64,000 nucleotides of DNA from Acidobacteriota bacterium (GTDB lineage: Bacteria; Acidobacteriota; Terriglobia; Bryobacterales; Bryobacteraceae). The stretch is taken from positions 1-64,000 of the forward strand of contig VFZU01000010.1 in assembly GCA_016870995.1 (NCBI GenBank). Direction: 5' to 3'. The first letter of the stretch is position 1, and each line of letters opens with the position of its first letter. Under the pieces are notes generated by a model. The model did no database searches, was not told where the DNA came from, and saw only the letters and a list, made by a program, of their open reading frames with translations. The translations under genes were made by a program, and so were the position numbers. Shown here in pieces: positions 34,609 to 44,257 of the stretch.

Positions 34609-37600
34609 ATGTCTGAATCACGAGAAGCAGCCCCTGCATCGCTCAACGACTGGCTCGCCCAAGAGCTGTACCAGGAATACCTGAACAATCGCAGTGCCGT
34701 CGACGCCGCCTGGAAAGGCATGTTCGACGAAGACTCCACGCCCAAATCCAATGGAGTGTCGCACACACAGAAAGAAGTCCCCGTAGTGGAATCCAAACCC
34801 GCCCCACCCGCAGCCCCAGCCCCGTCTGCACCCCCGGCCGCAACACCCTCTTCCTCAAGCGATCTCATTGCTCGCGCCTCAGCACCCCCCAAAGAACTCG
34901 GCCCCGCCGAGCAATTGGTTCCTTTGCGCGGTACAGCCGCCCGCATTGCCGAGAACATGAATCTCTCGCTCGCCGTGCCCACGGCGACCAGCCAACGCTC
35001 GATCCCTGTCAAAGTGATCGATGAGAACCGCACCCTCATCAATCAATCCCGCACGATGGCTGGTAAAAGCAAGATCTCCTATACCCACATCATCGCCTTC
35101 GCCATCAACAAGGCCCTCGCCACCTTCCCGAACGTCAACAACGCTTACGCTGAATCCGACGGCCAACCCTTCCGCTGGGTCAAGGGCCAGATCAACCTCG
35201 GCATCGCCATCGACGTCGCTGGCAAAGACGGCACTCGCTCCCTCGTCGTCCCCAACATCAAGAACACGGGCCAGATGAACTTTGCCCAGTTCCTCGCCGC
35301 CTTCGACGACCTCGTTAAGAAGGGCCGCAACGGCAAGCTCGCCCTCCCCGATTTCCAGGGCACAACCATCTCGCTCACCAACCCCGGCACTGTCGGCACG
35401 CTCGGCTCTGTGCCGCGCCTCATGCCCGGCCAAGGCGCCATCATTGCCACCGGTGCCATCGATTACCCGGCTGAATACCAGGGCGTCCGCCCCGAGACCC
35501 GGTCTGCTCTTGGCCTCAGCAAGGTCATGATGATGAGCTGCACCTACGATCACCGCGTCATTCAAGGCGCTGAGAGCGGCATGTTCCTCGCTCGCCTGCA
35601 GGATCTCCTCAACGGTGGCGACAATTTCTACGAGCAGATCTTTGCCGACCTCCGCCTGCCCTTCCGTCCGGTCGCCTGGCAGACAGATCGTGCTCCCATC
35701 GCTCTCCCCGGCAAGGTCAGCAGCGAATCTGCCAAAGAAGCTGCTGTCCTGCAACTCATCCACGCCTATCGCGTGCGTGGTCACTTGATCGCCGATCTGA
35801 ACCCGCTCGGCATCGAGCCGCAGTACCACCCCGAACTCGACCCCGCGACTTACGGCCTCTCCATCTGGGATCTCGACCGCGAGTTCATCACCGGCAACCT
35901 CGGTGCTTCCACCGGTCTCGGAGAAGTTCCTGGCGTCAGCACTCTTCGCGAAACTCTCGAAACCCTTCGCCGCACTTATTGCCACAAGGTCGGCGTCGAG
36001 TACATGCACATCCAGTACCCCGATCAGAAGGCGTGGCTGCAGCACCGCATGGAACCCCCCTCGAGCCATGCCCCGCTCGATGAGGCCACCCGCCGCCGCA
36101 TCCTGGAACGCATCCTGCAAGCTGAGCTGTTCGAACAATTCCTTCACACCCGCTTCGTTGGCCAGAAGCGCTTCTCGCTCGAAGGTGGTGAAACCGCCGT
36201 CGCCATCCTCGATGAAATCATCGAGCGCGCCGCCAACTCAAGCGTCCACGAGATCGTCATCGGTATGGCGCATCGCGGTCGCCTCACCGTCCTTGCCAAC
36301 ACCGTCGGCAAGCGCATGGCACAGATCTTCTCCGAGTTCGAAGGCAACATCGACCCCAACTCGACGCAAGGCTCCGGCGACGTCAAGTACCACCTCGGAG
36401 CATCGAGCGTCCGTACTTCTTCAAAAGGCAAAGAAGTCGTCGTTAGCCTCGCTCCCAACCCGAGCCACCTCGAAGCCGTCAACCCCGTTGTCGAGGGCAT
36501 CGTGCGTCCCAAGCAGGAGCGCCTCGGCGACGCAAAGCGCGAGCGCGTCATCCCGGTTCTCATCCATGGCGACGCCGCCTTCGCAGGTCAGGGCGTTGTG
36601 ATGGAAACCCTCAATCTTTCACAGCTCGAAGGCTACACCACCGGCGGCACGATCCATCTGGTCATCAACAACCAGATCGGCTTTACCACCAACCCTGAGA
36701 GCGCACGTTCCTCCAGCTACTGCACCGACATTGCCCGTATGGTGCAAGCCCCGATTTTCCACGTCAACGGCGACGATCCGGAAGCCTGCTTCCGCATTGC
36801 CCAGATCGCTTTCGACTTCCGCCAGGAATTCAAGCGCGATGTCGTCATCGACATGATCTGCTATCGCAAGCACGGCCATAACGAGGGCGACGATCCCTCT
36901 TACACTCAGCCGCTGATGTACAAGCTCATCAAGAACCATCCCTCGGTCGCCAACCAGTACAGCGACCGTCTGGTTCGCGAAAGCCTGCTGAGTGCGGCCG
37001 AGCTCGACGCCGTCAAGAAACGCATCACCGCACGCATGGACGAAGGCTACCAGGCTGCGCAAACCAACGCCGAAAAGTTCGAAACCGTCGAGATGACCAG
37101 CTACGAGCAATCGGCCATCCAGCCCGTCAACTCTGGCAGCACAGCCATCGATAAGGCTACGCTCGACAAGATCATCAACGGCTATCTCAGTGTTCCCGAA
37201 GGATTCACGGTCCACCCCAAGCTAAAGACCAACACTCTCGACAAGCGTCGCGAAGTTATCTTTGGCGCACCCCTCGACTGGGCTACCGCCGAAATGGTTG
37301 CCTTTGGCAGCCTCGTACTCGAAGGCACACCCGTCCGTCTCAGCGGCCAGGATTGCCCTCGTGGCACCTTCTCTCAACGCCACCTCGAACTTGTCGATTA
37401 CGAAACTGGCAAGAGGTACCTCCCGCTCCAGCATCTTTCCCCCGATCAGGCCAAATTTGAAGCCGTCGACTCATCATTGAGCGAGTACGCCGTGATTGGC
37501 TTCGAGTTCGGCTACAGTGTCGCGGATCCTCTGACCCTCGTTCTTTGGGAAGCCCAGTTTGGCGACTTCGTCAACGGCGCCCAGATCATGATCGACCAGT

Positions 37601-38370
37601 TCATCGCCGCTGCTGAGTCCAAGTGGGGTCAGCCCAGCGGTCTTGTCCTCCTTTTACCTCACGGCTATGAAGGCCAGGGCCCCGAACATTCGAGCGCCCG
37701 CATGGAACGCTTCCTTCAACTCTGCGCTGAAGAGAACATGATCGTTGCCAACTGCACGACCTCGGCAAACTACTTCCATCTCCTCCGTCGCCAGATGTAC
37801 GGTGGTGAAGATCGTCGCGGCCTCCGCAAGCCGCTCATTGTCTTTACGCCCAAGGCCAATCTTCGCAATCCCGCTGCCGCCAGCTCCGTTGAAGAATTCA
37901 CGCAAGGTGCCTTCCGCGAAGTCATTGGTGATTCCAACGCCGAAGCCGGCTCCCGAATCACGCGCGTCCTCGTCTGCTCCGGCAAGGTCTACTTCGACCT
38001 CGTCAAGGCGCGTGAAGAACGCAACGCCGACCACGTCGCTATTGTCCGTCTCGAACAGCTATATCCCTTCCCCGCCGACCAGTTGAGCGACATGCTCCAG
38101 CGTTACTCTCCCTCGGCTGAGATCATCTGGGTTCAGGAAGAACCGCGAAATATGGGTGCCTGGCGTTTCGTCCAGGAACAGCTTTACTTCGTTCTCAACT
38201 CGAGCCGCCGCACAGTCCACTATGCCGGCCGACCCGAGGCTGCATCGACCGCCACTGGTTCCTCCAAGCAACATGCCAAAGAACTCGCTGAATTCATCGA
38301 CGCCGCGTTTTCTCAGACCGCCCAGCTTCGACCGCGTCGCGTTAAGCTGGTTGCGCGACGCAAAAAATGA
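34609..38370 (+). CDS. kgd: Fused 2-oxoglutarate dehydrogenase E2-E1 protein (Kgd type)
   Basis: A 1253-residue fusion. After a short N-terminal helix (LNDWLAQELYQEYLNNRSAV) and an Ala/Pro linker (about 60-105), the E2o succinyltransferase catalytic domain spans about 105-365 and ends with the active-site motif DHRVIQGAESGMFL. The thiamine-diphosphate E1o dehydrogenase follows to the end, with MAHRGRLTVLANTVGK, IHGDAAFAGQGVVMETLN and ITNPEH-like loops. No lipoyl domain is present, so lipoate must come from another E2. This order is that of actinobacterial Kgd (OdhA). It carries out oxidative decarboxylation of 2-oxoglutarate in the TCA cycle. The ORF track starts 19 codons earlier; ATG 34609 begins the conserved part. 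The stop overlaps the next start (ATGA). Confidence 0.93.
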   Translation: MSESREAAPASLNDWLAQELYQEYLNNRSAVDAAWKGMFDEDSTPKSNGVSHTQKEVPVVESKPAPPAAPAPSAPPAATPSSSSDLIARASAPPKELGPAEQLVPLRGTAARIAENMNLSLAVPTATSQRSIPVKVIDENRTLINQSRTMAGKSKISYTHIIAFAINKALATFPNVNNAYAESDGQPFRWVKGQINLGIAIDVAGKDGTRSLVVPNIKNTGQMNFAQFLAAFDDLVKKGRNGKLALPDFQGTTISLTNPGTVGTLGSVPRLMPGQGAIIATGAIDYPAEYQGVRPETRSALGLSKVMMMSCTYDHRVIQGAESGMFLARLQDLLNGGDNFYEQIFADLRLPFRPVAWQTDRAPIALPGKVSSESAKEAAVLQLIHAYRVRGHLIADLNPLGIEPQYHPELDPATYGLSIWDLDREFITGNLGASTGLGEVPGVSTLRETLETLRRTYCHKVGVEYMHIQYPDQKAWLQHRMEPPSSHAPLDEATRRRILERILQAELFEQFLHTRFVGQKRFSLEGGETAVAILDEIIERAANSSVHEIVIGMAHRGRLTVLANTVGKRMAQIFSEFEGNIDPNSTQGSGDVKYHLGASSVRTSSKGKEVVVSLAPNPSHLEAVNPVVEGIVRPKQERLGDAKRERVIPVLIHGDAAFAGQGVVMETLNLSQLEGYTTGGTIHLVINNQIGFTTNPESARSSSYCTDIARMVQAPIFHVNGDDPEACFRIAQIAFDFRQEFKRDVVIDMICYRKHGHNEGDDPSYTQPLMYKLIKNHPSVANQYSDRLVRESLLSAAELDAVKKRITARMDEGYQAAQTNAEKFETVEMTSYEQSAIQPVNSGSTAIDKATLDKIINGYLSVPEGFTVHPKLKTNTLDKRREVIFGAPLDWATAEMVAFGSLVLEGTPVRLSGQDCPRGTFSQRHLELVDYETGKRYLPLQHLSPDQAKFEAVDSSLSEYAVIGFEFGYSVADPLTLVLWEAQFGDFVNGAQIMIDQFIAAAESKWGQPSGLVLLLPHGYEGQGPEHSSARMERFLQLCAEENMIVANCTTSANYFHLLRRQMYGGEDRRGLRKPLIVFTPKANLRNPAAASSVEEFTQGAFREVIGDSNAEAGSRITRVLVCSGKVYFDLVKAREERNADHVAIVRLEQLYPFPADQLSDMLQRYSPSAEIIWVQEEPRNMGAWRFVQEQLYFVLNSSRRTVHYAGRPEAASTATGSSKQHAKELAEFIDAAFSQTAQLRPRRVKLVARRKK

Positions 38371-38942
38371 ATGAATATCCCGATTGGGTAGAAGTTCTCC
38401 GATACATCGGTCTCGATCCCGTCACTGTCTGGATTGAATACCGCACCGCTCTTTACGTCAGCCTGGTACTTCTTGCCGTTGGGCTGGTCGGCGGTATTTA
38501 CGCGCTCTCCATCCGCTTGCGCGGCTTCATCGCCAACTACAAGCACAGCTTCGCCGACCGCATGTCTTTTCATCGCTCGGTCTTCGAGCTCGAAGAAAAG
38601 TATCACGAACCTCTGCTCACAGCCCTCAATAACGAGCCGCTGGTCTACGTCATCCCCGCCATTGCCGCCTCCGACGTCGCTGGCTTTCACAAATCCGTCG
38701 GCCACATCCTACTCACCAAAACCCGCCTGATCTTTGCCTCAGCGGGCAAGAAGATCGAGTACCCCATCGACGCCTTCAACGACGCCAACGTCCGCGACGG
38801 CAACAAACACATGGAACTCAAGCTCATCTTCGAAAAGAGCAAGCCTATCTTCCATCTCCTTGGCATCAGTCGCGACCATGCCCAGGAGCTCTTCATGAAG
38901 ATGCACGCCTTCCGCGTTGCCATCAAGGAATCCCAGGCATAA
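38367..38942 (+). CDS. Membrane-anchored protein coupled to Kgd
   Basis: A 191-residue protein with one membrane helix (LYVSLVLLAVGLVGGIYALS) at about residues 29-48, after a short Trp/Tyr-rich N-terminus. The remaining 140 residues look like a beta-rich cytoplasmic domain: KSVGHILLTKTRLIFASAGK, YPIDAFNDANVRDGNKHM and KLIFEKSKPIFHLLGIS fit a PH/GRAM-like barrel ended by a helix. Not recognised as a named family. The start overlaps the dehydrogenase stop by four bases, so the two proteins are translated together. It may tether or regulate the complex; this is inferred from the overlap. Confidence 0.55.
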   Translation: MNEYPDWVEVLRYIGLDPVTVWIEYRTALYVSLVLLAVGLVGGIYALSIRLRGFIANYKHSFADRMSFHRSVFELEEKYHEPLLTALNNEPLVYVIPAIAASDVAGFHKSVGHILLTKTRLIFASAGKKIEYPIDAFNDANVRDGNKHMELKLIFEKSKPIFHLLGISRDHAQELFMKMHAFRVAIKESQA

Positions 38943-39005
38943 GCCTTCTGGCTGGTATCAAGCGGTTGCCTTCACGCATTTAGGGATCAACTACTCCATT
39001 CGTGG

Positions 39006-39051
39006 GACGGACGGGTCGCATGTTATCGCGACCGCTCAGAGAGCCCCCGTC
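39006..39051 (+). promoter_or_regulatory. Nested hairpin ahead of the secreted-protein gene run
   Basis: GGTCGC pairs with GCGACC around an eight-base loop, and an outer arm GACGG pairs with CCGTC. The structure ends 14 bases before the start of the beta-propeller gene and could hide or shape its ribosome binding region. I see no match to a named riboswitch; the GGGACG string recalls the c-di-GMP-I class but the rest of that core is absent. Confidence 0.3.
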
Positions 39052-39065
39052 GAAAGGCATACGAA

Positions 39066-40019
39066 ATGATCCCTCGCCTGATAGTAAGCCTTACAATTAC
39101 CTGTGCAATCAATGCCCAGGTATTGTATGTCTCAAGCCTGACCACCAACAGCGCCACAACGATTACCGTCTTGAACGCCGCGAACGGCGCACGATTGGCG
39201 CAAACTCCCGCTCGTGCCGGAGGGCTGGCAGTTACCGCCGATGGCCGCACTTTTTTTGCGACGGACGCAAATGGCTTAAGCGTGGCCGCCTATACAGGAG
39301 CCACCGTCCAGTTATTGGCCACAGCCGCGACCGGCGGCAGTCCTGTAGCCGTTGCAGTCGCTCCCAATGGCGCTCGTATCTACGTTGCCGCCGCAGGCGG
39401 TGGCAATGTATCGGTGCACGACGCCCGCACGCTGTTGTTGGTTGGTTCAGTAACGGCTGGATTCTCTCCCACAGCCATCGCGGTACATCCTGACAATAGC
39501 CGCTTCCATGTCGCAAATAGCAGCAACCGGGAAATCGCAGTTTTCGACGCCACCTAGTTTCGGCTGATCAAGCGCCTCAGAACCAGTGGCGGCCCGGTGG
39601 CGCTCGCTTTCCTCAATGACCGAACCCTGCTCGCGCTCGATTCCGGCGCTGAAGCTGTGGTCCGGATCGATACACGCGAGGACACTATCGAAGGCAGCTT
39701 CCTGGTCGGTCCAGAACCGGTAGCGATGGCACTAGCGACTAACGGCCGTGTCCTGGTATCCAACTCAAGCGACTCGAAACTGCGCGTCTTTAACGGTGCT
39801 ACCGGGCAGGCCTTGAACACCATCAATTTGCCCGTTTGCCGCTGGGGACGCTGCTCCGTCATGTCGCTCGCAACTGATGGCGATACCGTCTATGCCGCCG
39901 ACTCGAATCAACAAGAGGTCTTTGCCGCAAGTATCTCTTCTGGCGAAATCAAGTCCACTTATCCGGTGCCCGCCGGCCCTCGCTGGCTCGCCGTCGCACC
40001 CGCCCCTCCCGCGAATTAA
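39066..40019 (+). pseudogene. Secreted YVTN-type beta-propeller with in-frame TAG
   Basis: The frame opens with a signal peptide (MIPRLIVSLTITCAINAQ) and propeller repeats: SPVAVAVAPNGARIYVAAAG and SPTAIAVHPDNSRFHVANSS. It meets TAG at 39555 (after VFDAT) and continues in the same frame with FRLIKRLRTSGGPVALAFLN, more repeats and a normal end at 40019. One CAG-to-TAG change would account for it. The whole would be 317 residues with about six or seven blades. Such exported propellers often bind or carry redox or cell-surface partners. The gene heads a run of exported proteins, with 21 bases to the next. Confidence 0.7.
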
Positions 40020-40040
40020 CTGGCGCAATGGAAACCCATC

Positions 40041-41678
40041 ATGAACCGTCTCATTAGCTACTTCTTTCTAATTGGCGCGAGTATCGGCTTCGCTCAGACG
40101 CCTCCCACGGCGGATCCCACACGTCTCGGCCCGCTCGAAGTGAATGGTGCGGAATACCGCATGAATAGCATTCATGTGCGCGGCATTCCCTGGGCTACAG
40201 ACGTTTGGGGCACCGTGTTTTTTCCGAAAGACCTCTCTCGTAGTCCCTACCCATCAGTCATTCTTCTCCACGGCAACTCAGCCATTTGCAGGATTCCCAA
40301 CACCCGCACGACCGCTGGTTCACTCATCCCGCCAGCCTGTCCGCAGGGTACAGTTCAGATCCCGAACCACGCCGGTTACGACTATATTGCCGGCCACCTC
40401 GCCAGCCATGGTTACATCGTTGCCTCGATCAACGCCAACTCCATCAACGCGCGCGCCAACGCGATTTCCGAACGGGGACGCTTAGTGCAGGAGCACCTTC
40501 GATTTTGGGAGAAATGGAACAGTGAGACGGGTGCAGAGCCCTTTGGCCGCACCTTTGCTGGACGCGTTGACTTAACCCGAATTGGTTTATGGGGACACAG
40601 CAGAGGCGGCGAAGGCGTCCGCGCTGCGTATGAGTTCAATCGTCAGGAGCGGCGTCCCTTTGCCATCAAAGCTCTGATGGAGTTAGGCCCGGTGGACTTT
40701 GGTGCTTTCAACGTTGCCAGCGCCAATCCTGTATTCAACGTCGACAACGTACCCTTCAGTGTCTTGCTTCCTGTCTGCGATCGCGATGTGAGCGACACCA
40801 GCGGCATGCGCGCCTTTGATCGCGGCGTTCGTTTGCCAGAATCGAACCCCTCCCCCAAATCGCAGATCTATCTCTGGGGCTCCAATCACAACTTCTCGAA
40901 CCTGGAATGGAATCCCGAAGACCCGCTCTTGCGCTGCATCGACTACCCGGTGATCACTACCCGCGAAGAACAGGTTGATATGGTCCAGGTCTACACCATG
41001 GGCTTTTTCCGCACCTACCTGGGTGGTGAAAACTTCCGTTCCCTATTCTCTGGCGACGCTCCACCGCCACCTCAGGTTTGGGCCCAGACCACCCTTTCCT
41101 ATCAGGAATCAGCCAGCAGTATCCTCTCTGTTGAGGGCTTCTCGACCGAAGGCTCGCCCAAGTTGAATAACCTGGGCGGTGACACTACGATTAGCAATGC
41201 GAGGTTCATCGTTTGCGGCAGCAATTGTAATGAAGAGCTGCCGGGAGACTGGTACCACGACAACATTGTCCGGGCGGCCCGCCTTGAATGGCCCGTGCCC
41301 GGCTTTGCCATGCCCACGATCAGCATGGGGCTTGGTAAAGACGGATTGCCAAGGGACATTTCCACCTATACTCACTTCGCTTTCCGCGCCGCGGCGCGCT
41401 TCAGTCCTTCGAATCCATTCGGCTTCGCCAGCCAGTCTGTCTCGGTTCGGCTCGTCGATTTCGACGGTAAATTGTCCATCGTAAAAGCAAGCGGCGATGC
41501 GCAGAGAATTCCCTATCCGACAGGATCCACCTTCCGTCGCTCCGTGTTGAAGACGGTCCGCGTGCCTTTGTCGGGCTTCCAGGGTATCGATCTCAAGCGA
41601 GTCGCGCGGGCAGAGATTTTGCTCGACGGCCAGCCCACTGGTTCGCTGTACCTTACCGAAGTTTATTTCACAAATTAA
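40041..41678 (+). CDS. Exported alpha/beta hydrolase
   Basis: A 545-residue protein with a signal peptide (MNRLISYFFLIGASIGFAQ). An alpha/beta hydrolase core occupies about 60-330: the strand and oxyanion region PSVILLHGNSAICR, YDYIAGHLASHGYIVASINA, and the nucleophile elbow WGHSRGGEG (G-x-S-x-G). These features recall the chlorophyllase/PET-hydrolase-like group. The acid and His are less certain (GSNHNFSNLE near residue 290 is a candidate). The last 200 residues are a beta-rich module with SVRLVDFDGKLSI and FQGIDLKRVARAEI, like a carbohydrate-binding or galactose-binding fold. Substrate unknown. It belongs to the exported-protein run. Confidence 0.68.
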   Translation: MNRLISYFFLIGASIGFAQTPPTADPTRLGPLEVNGAEYRMNSIHVRGIPWATDVWGTVFFPKDLSRSPYPSVILLHGNSAICRIPNTRTTAGSLIPPACPQGTVQIPNHAGYDYIAGHLASHGYIVASINANSINARANAISERGRLVQEHLRFWEKWNSETGAEPFGRTFAGRVDLTRIGLWGHSRGGEGVRAAYEFNRQERRPFAIKALMELGPVDFGAFNVASANPVFNVDNVPFSVLLPVCDRDVSDTSGMRAFDRGVRLPESNPSPKSQIYLWGSNHNFSNLEWNPEDPLLRCIDYPVITTREEQVDMVQVYTMGFFRTYLGGENFRSLFSGDAPPPPQVWAQTTLSYQESASSILSVEGFSTEGSPKLNNLGGDTTISNARFIVCGSNCNEELPGDWYHDNIVRAARLEWPVPGFAMPTISMGLGKDGLPRDISTYTHFAFRAAARFSPSNPFGFASQSVSVRLVDFDGKLSIVKASGDAQRIPYPTGSTFRRSVLKTVRVPLSGFQGIDLKRVARAEILLDGQPTGSLYLTEVYFTN

Positions 41679-41697
41679 GCCGAGGAGCCGCTCATTT

Positions 41698-42060
41698 ATG
41701 CACCGCCGTCAATTATTCACCTTACTGGCCCCCGCCCTTCTCCTGCGGGCCTCTGAAGCCAGGATTCGAGTACGGATTCAGGCAACTCGCAAGGGTAAGT
41801 CCGCGGCCGCGAACGATTCGCGTTCCCTCGAGATTGTCCTTATCTCCAACGAACCCTTTCCAATCCGCGCTCTCGACCCTGTGCTGAAGGTGGGAGATGT
41901 TTATCTCGACAACTATCGTTTCTCCGGCGAACACAATGAGATCCTGACCTTCTTCACTCTTGGTAACGAAGACCTGCGACCCGGATCGCTCATGGTCCTT
42001 CAGTACGGCAACGACCGCCCCAGCCGGAATGAAGTCGGCAATTTCAGTGCGCCCCAATAG
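41698..42060 (+). CDS. Small exported protein, unknown
   Basis: A 120-residue protein with a signal peptide (MHRRQLFTLLAPALLLRASE), possibly Tat-like because of the paired Arg. The mature part looks like one beta sandwich (LEIVLISNEPFPIRALDPVL, GSLMVLQYGNDRPS). I do not recognise it. It starts 19 bases after the hydrolase stop and an AGGAG site precedes it, so it is likely cotranscribed with the hydrolase. Confidence 0.55.
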   Translation: MHRRQLFTLLAPALLLRASEARIRVRIQATRKGKSAAANDSRSLEIVLISNEPFPIRALDPVLKVGDVYLDNYRFSGEHNEILTFFTLGNEDLRPGSLMVLQYGNDRPSRNEVGNFSAPQ

Positions 42061-42150
42061 CCGCTAAGCTGCGTTCCCCGAAGGAAAATTCAAAAAAAAC
42101 TCGGCCCTGTTTTCCTGCTGCTTCCGCGATTGCTCATATCGAGGTTCGAT

Positions 42151-43644
42151 ATGCGTCAATTCTTAATACTCCTCCTCCTCGCCGCCACTTGCGGCTTCTC
42201 TCAGCCAGCCGCCGTTCAGGTCGCCAGCTACTTCTTCCAGAACAACTTCAACGCCCAGCGTGGAGCAGCCGAGCCCATCACGCCCGTCGATCCCACCAGC
42301 ACCAGTCGCTTTATCACCGACACCGTCTTCGGCCAATCCCGCACTGTCTATGAAATCCGCGAAGCTCCTACTCCGAAACTGAACCAGGGCGGCCTCACCT
42401 TCACCGCTGGCAACCGCATCACTCGTGACACCTACACCGTCGAAATGGTCTTCTCCATCCAGAGCGCCAGCGGCTGGCGTCGCATTTTCGATTGCAATGT
42501 CCGCCGCTCTAGCGAAGGCCTGTACATCGACCCCAGCGGCTTCCTCAACTATTTTTCCGGTGCCAGCTCCACCGGCAACGATCGCATCGCTGTTGGCACC
42601 TACTATCACGTCGTCATCGTCAAGCGACCCCGCGAGATGTACCTCTACCTCAACGGCGCTCTCGTCGCCTCGGCTACCAATGTCGTGATCGGCGAAATCA
42701 ACTCCGAATACAACCCTAACAACATCCTCAACTTCCTGCTCGACGACAGCGAATCCATCGAGTGGACCCCCGCTCGCATCGCCCTCTTCCGCGTCTACTC
42801 CGGCAACCTCACCGCCGCACAGGTCCGCGAAATCTGGGCCTCTCCCTTCACCTCCACCGTTGGCCAGCCCGCTCCCGGCTTCCAAAGCTCTGGCATCGTC
42901 AATAGCGCATCCTATGCTTCCGCCAACGCCATCTCTCCCGGCGGCTTCTTCTCCATCTTCGGCACCGATCTCGCCGATACCACCGGCGACTGGGGCCAAT
43001 CCTTCACCAACAACACCGCCCCCCGCCGCCTCAACAACGTCCGCGTCCTCATCAACAATCAGGAATCCTTCGTCGTCTTCACCAGCCTCGGCCAGGTGAA
43101 CGCTCTCGCCCCAGACAATCTCCCCGACGGCCCGGTCACAGTCGTCGTTGAAAACGGCAACCTCCGCAGCACCACCGTTCAAAGCACTTCCCGCTCGGTC
43201 AATCCCGCTGTCTTCCGCTTCAACGCGCAGAACAACCGCTTCCTCGCCTCCACCGCTAATGACGGCAGCGCCTACATCGCCCCCGCGAATCTCTTCGGTA
43301 CTGGCGGCGCACTCAACGGCCTCGCGGTCCGCCCCGCCCGTCCCGGCGAGTTCATCGTCCTTTACGCCACAGGCCTCGGCCCCACCACTCCGGCCGTCCC
43401 CGCCGGCCAGATCCCGCCCACGCGAACCGGCGGCTACCCGCTTACCAACACCTCCGAGATCCGCCTCACACTCAATGGTCAAACTACCACTGTTCGTCCC
43501 GTCTACGCCGGCCTCTCGGCTTTTCCGGGCTTGATCCAGGTCGTCTTCCAAGTGCCTGAAGTAGCCAACGGTGAATATGAAACGGTGATCCTGGTAGGCG
43601 GGCAATCTTCGCCCTCTGCGGCCTTCCTGCCCATAGCCAGATAA
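42151..43644 (+). CDS. Exported LamG-like protein with Solibacter-type C-terminal domain
   Basis: A 497-residue secreted protein. After the signal peptide (MRQFLILLLLAATCGFS) the first half is a concanavalin-type (LamG-like) beta sandwich, with TYTVEMVFSIQSASGWRRIF and TYYHVVIVKRPREMYLYLNG as typical strands. The second half, from SGIVNSASYASANAISPGGF through LADTTGDW, VRVLINNQESFVVFTSLGQV, NALAPDNLPDGPVTVVV and VLYATGLGPTTPAVPAG, matches the repeat I know as TIGR03437, abundant in Solibacter and its relatives. Function unknown; surface adhesion or glycan binding is a guess. The ATG at 42151 starts the signal peptide better than the track's 42130. Confidence 0.82.
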   Translation: MRQFLILLLLAATCGFSQPAAVQVASYFFQNNFNAQRGAAEPITPVDPTSTSRFITDTVFGQSRTVYEIREAPTPKLNQGGLTFTAGNRITRDTYTVEMVFSIQSASGWRRIFDCNVRRSSEGLYIDPSGFLNYFSGASSTGNDRIAVGTYYHVVIVKRPREMYLYLNGALVASATNVVIGEINSEYNPNNILNFLLDDSESIEWTPARIALFRVYSGNLTAAQVREIWASPFTSTVGQPAPGFQSSGIVNSASYASANAISPGGFFSIFGTDLADTTGDWGQSFTNNTAPRRLNNVRVLINNQESFVVFTSLGQVNALAPDNLPDGPVTVVVENGNLRSTTVQSTSRSVNPAVFRFNAQNNRFLASTANDGSAYIAPANLFGTGGALNGLAVRPARPGEFIVLYATGLGPTTPAVPAGQIPPTRTGGYPLTNTSEIRLTLNGQTTTVRPVYAGLSAFPGLIQVVFQVPEVANGEYETVILVGGQSSPSAAFLPIAR

Positions 43645-43655
43645 ACTAATGGAGG

Positions 43656-44257
43656 ATGGATGCCTCCGGGGACGTAACTACTCTTCTCAACTCATGGCGT
43701 GATGGCGACCAGGATGCGCTCGGTCGCCTCATGACCATCGTGTATGAACAGCTGCGCAACATCGCCCATCTCCACATATCTCGCGAATCCCCGGGCCAAA
43801 CATCCAGGCCACGGCTCTCGTTCACGAGGCCTACCTCAAGCTAGCCGATCAACGCCGTGTCAACTTCGAAAATCGAAGCCACTTCTTCGCTGTCGCCGCG
43901 AAGATTATCCGCCGTATTCTTATCGATCGAGCTCGACATCGCCTTTCGGCCAAGCGCGACGCCAACCTCAACACCCCCCTTGATCTCCTCCCCCAGTTGC
44001 AGGCTCCCGAACTCCAGGCCGTCGATTCTTCAACTCTCCTGGATCTGGACATAGCTCTCGATCAGCTCGAAGCCCGCTATCCCAAAATCGCCAAACTCGT
44101 CGAACTCCGCTACTTCGCCGGCCTCACCATCGAGGAAACCGCCGAAGTCCTAGACCTCTCCCCAACCACCGTTAAGCGAGACTGGCTCACCGCGAAGGCG
44201 ATGTTGGCCCGCTCGATCCAGTCCGGCCCAGTCGCTGCGCCGCCACATCCGCTCTAG
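43656..44257 (+). pseudogene. ECF sigma factor, one-base frameshift
   Basis: Region 2 begins in the first frame with LLNSWRDGDQDALGRLMTIV and YEQLRNIAHLHISRESPGQT. One base then appears to be missing near 43800. The next frame continues IQATALVHEAYLKLADQRRV and NFENRSHFFAVAAKIIRRIL, as expected for acidobacterial ECF sigma factors, and ends with a good region 4 (YFAGLTIEETAEVLDLSPTT then VKRDWLTAKAML). Repairing the frame gives about 200 residues, a normal length. It is convergent with the Ser/Thr kinase gene and overlaps it by 71 bases, a pairing common in acidobacteria. An assembly error cannot be excluded. Confidence 0.8.

Noticed and set aside
34879-36147. 422-residue minus-strand ORF
   Set aside because: Antisense to the 2-oxoglutarate dehydrogenase; acidic shadow composition.
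38943-39065. c-di-GMP-I riboswitch
   Set aside because: Only the GGGACG string matches; the GCAAAGCC part of the core is absent.
42163-43605. 480-residue minus-strand ORF
   Set aside because: Antisense shadow of the LamG/TIGR03437 gene; low-complexity Glu/Val/Ala composition.
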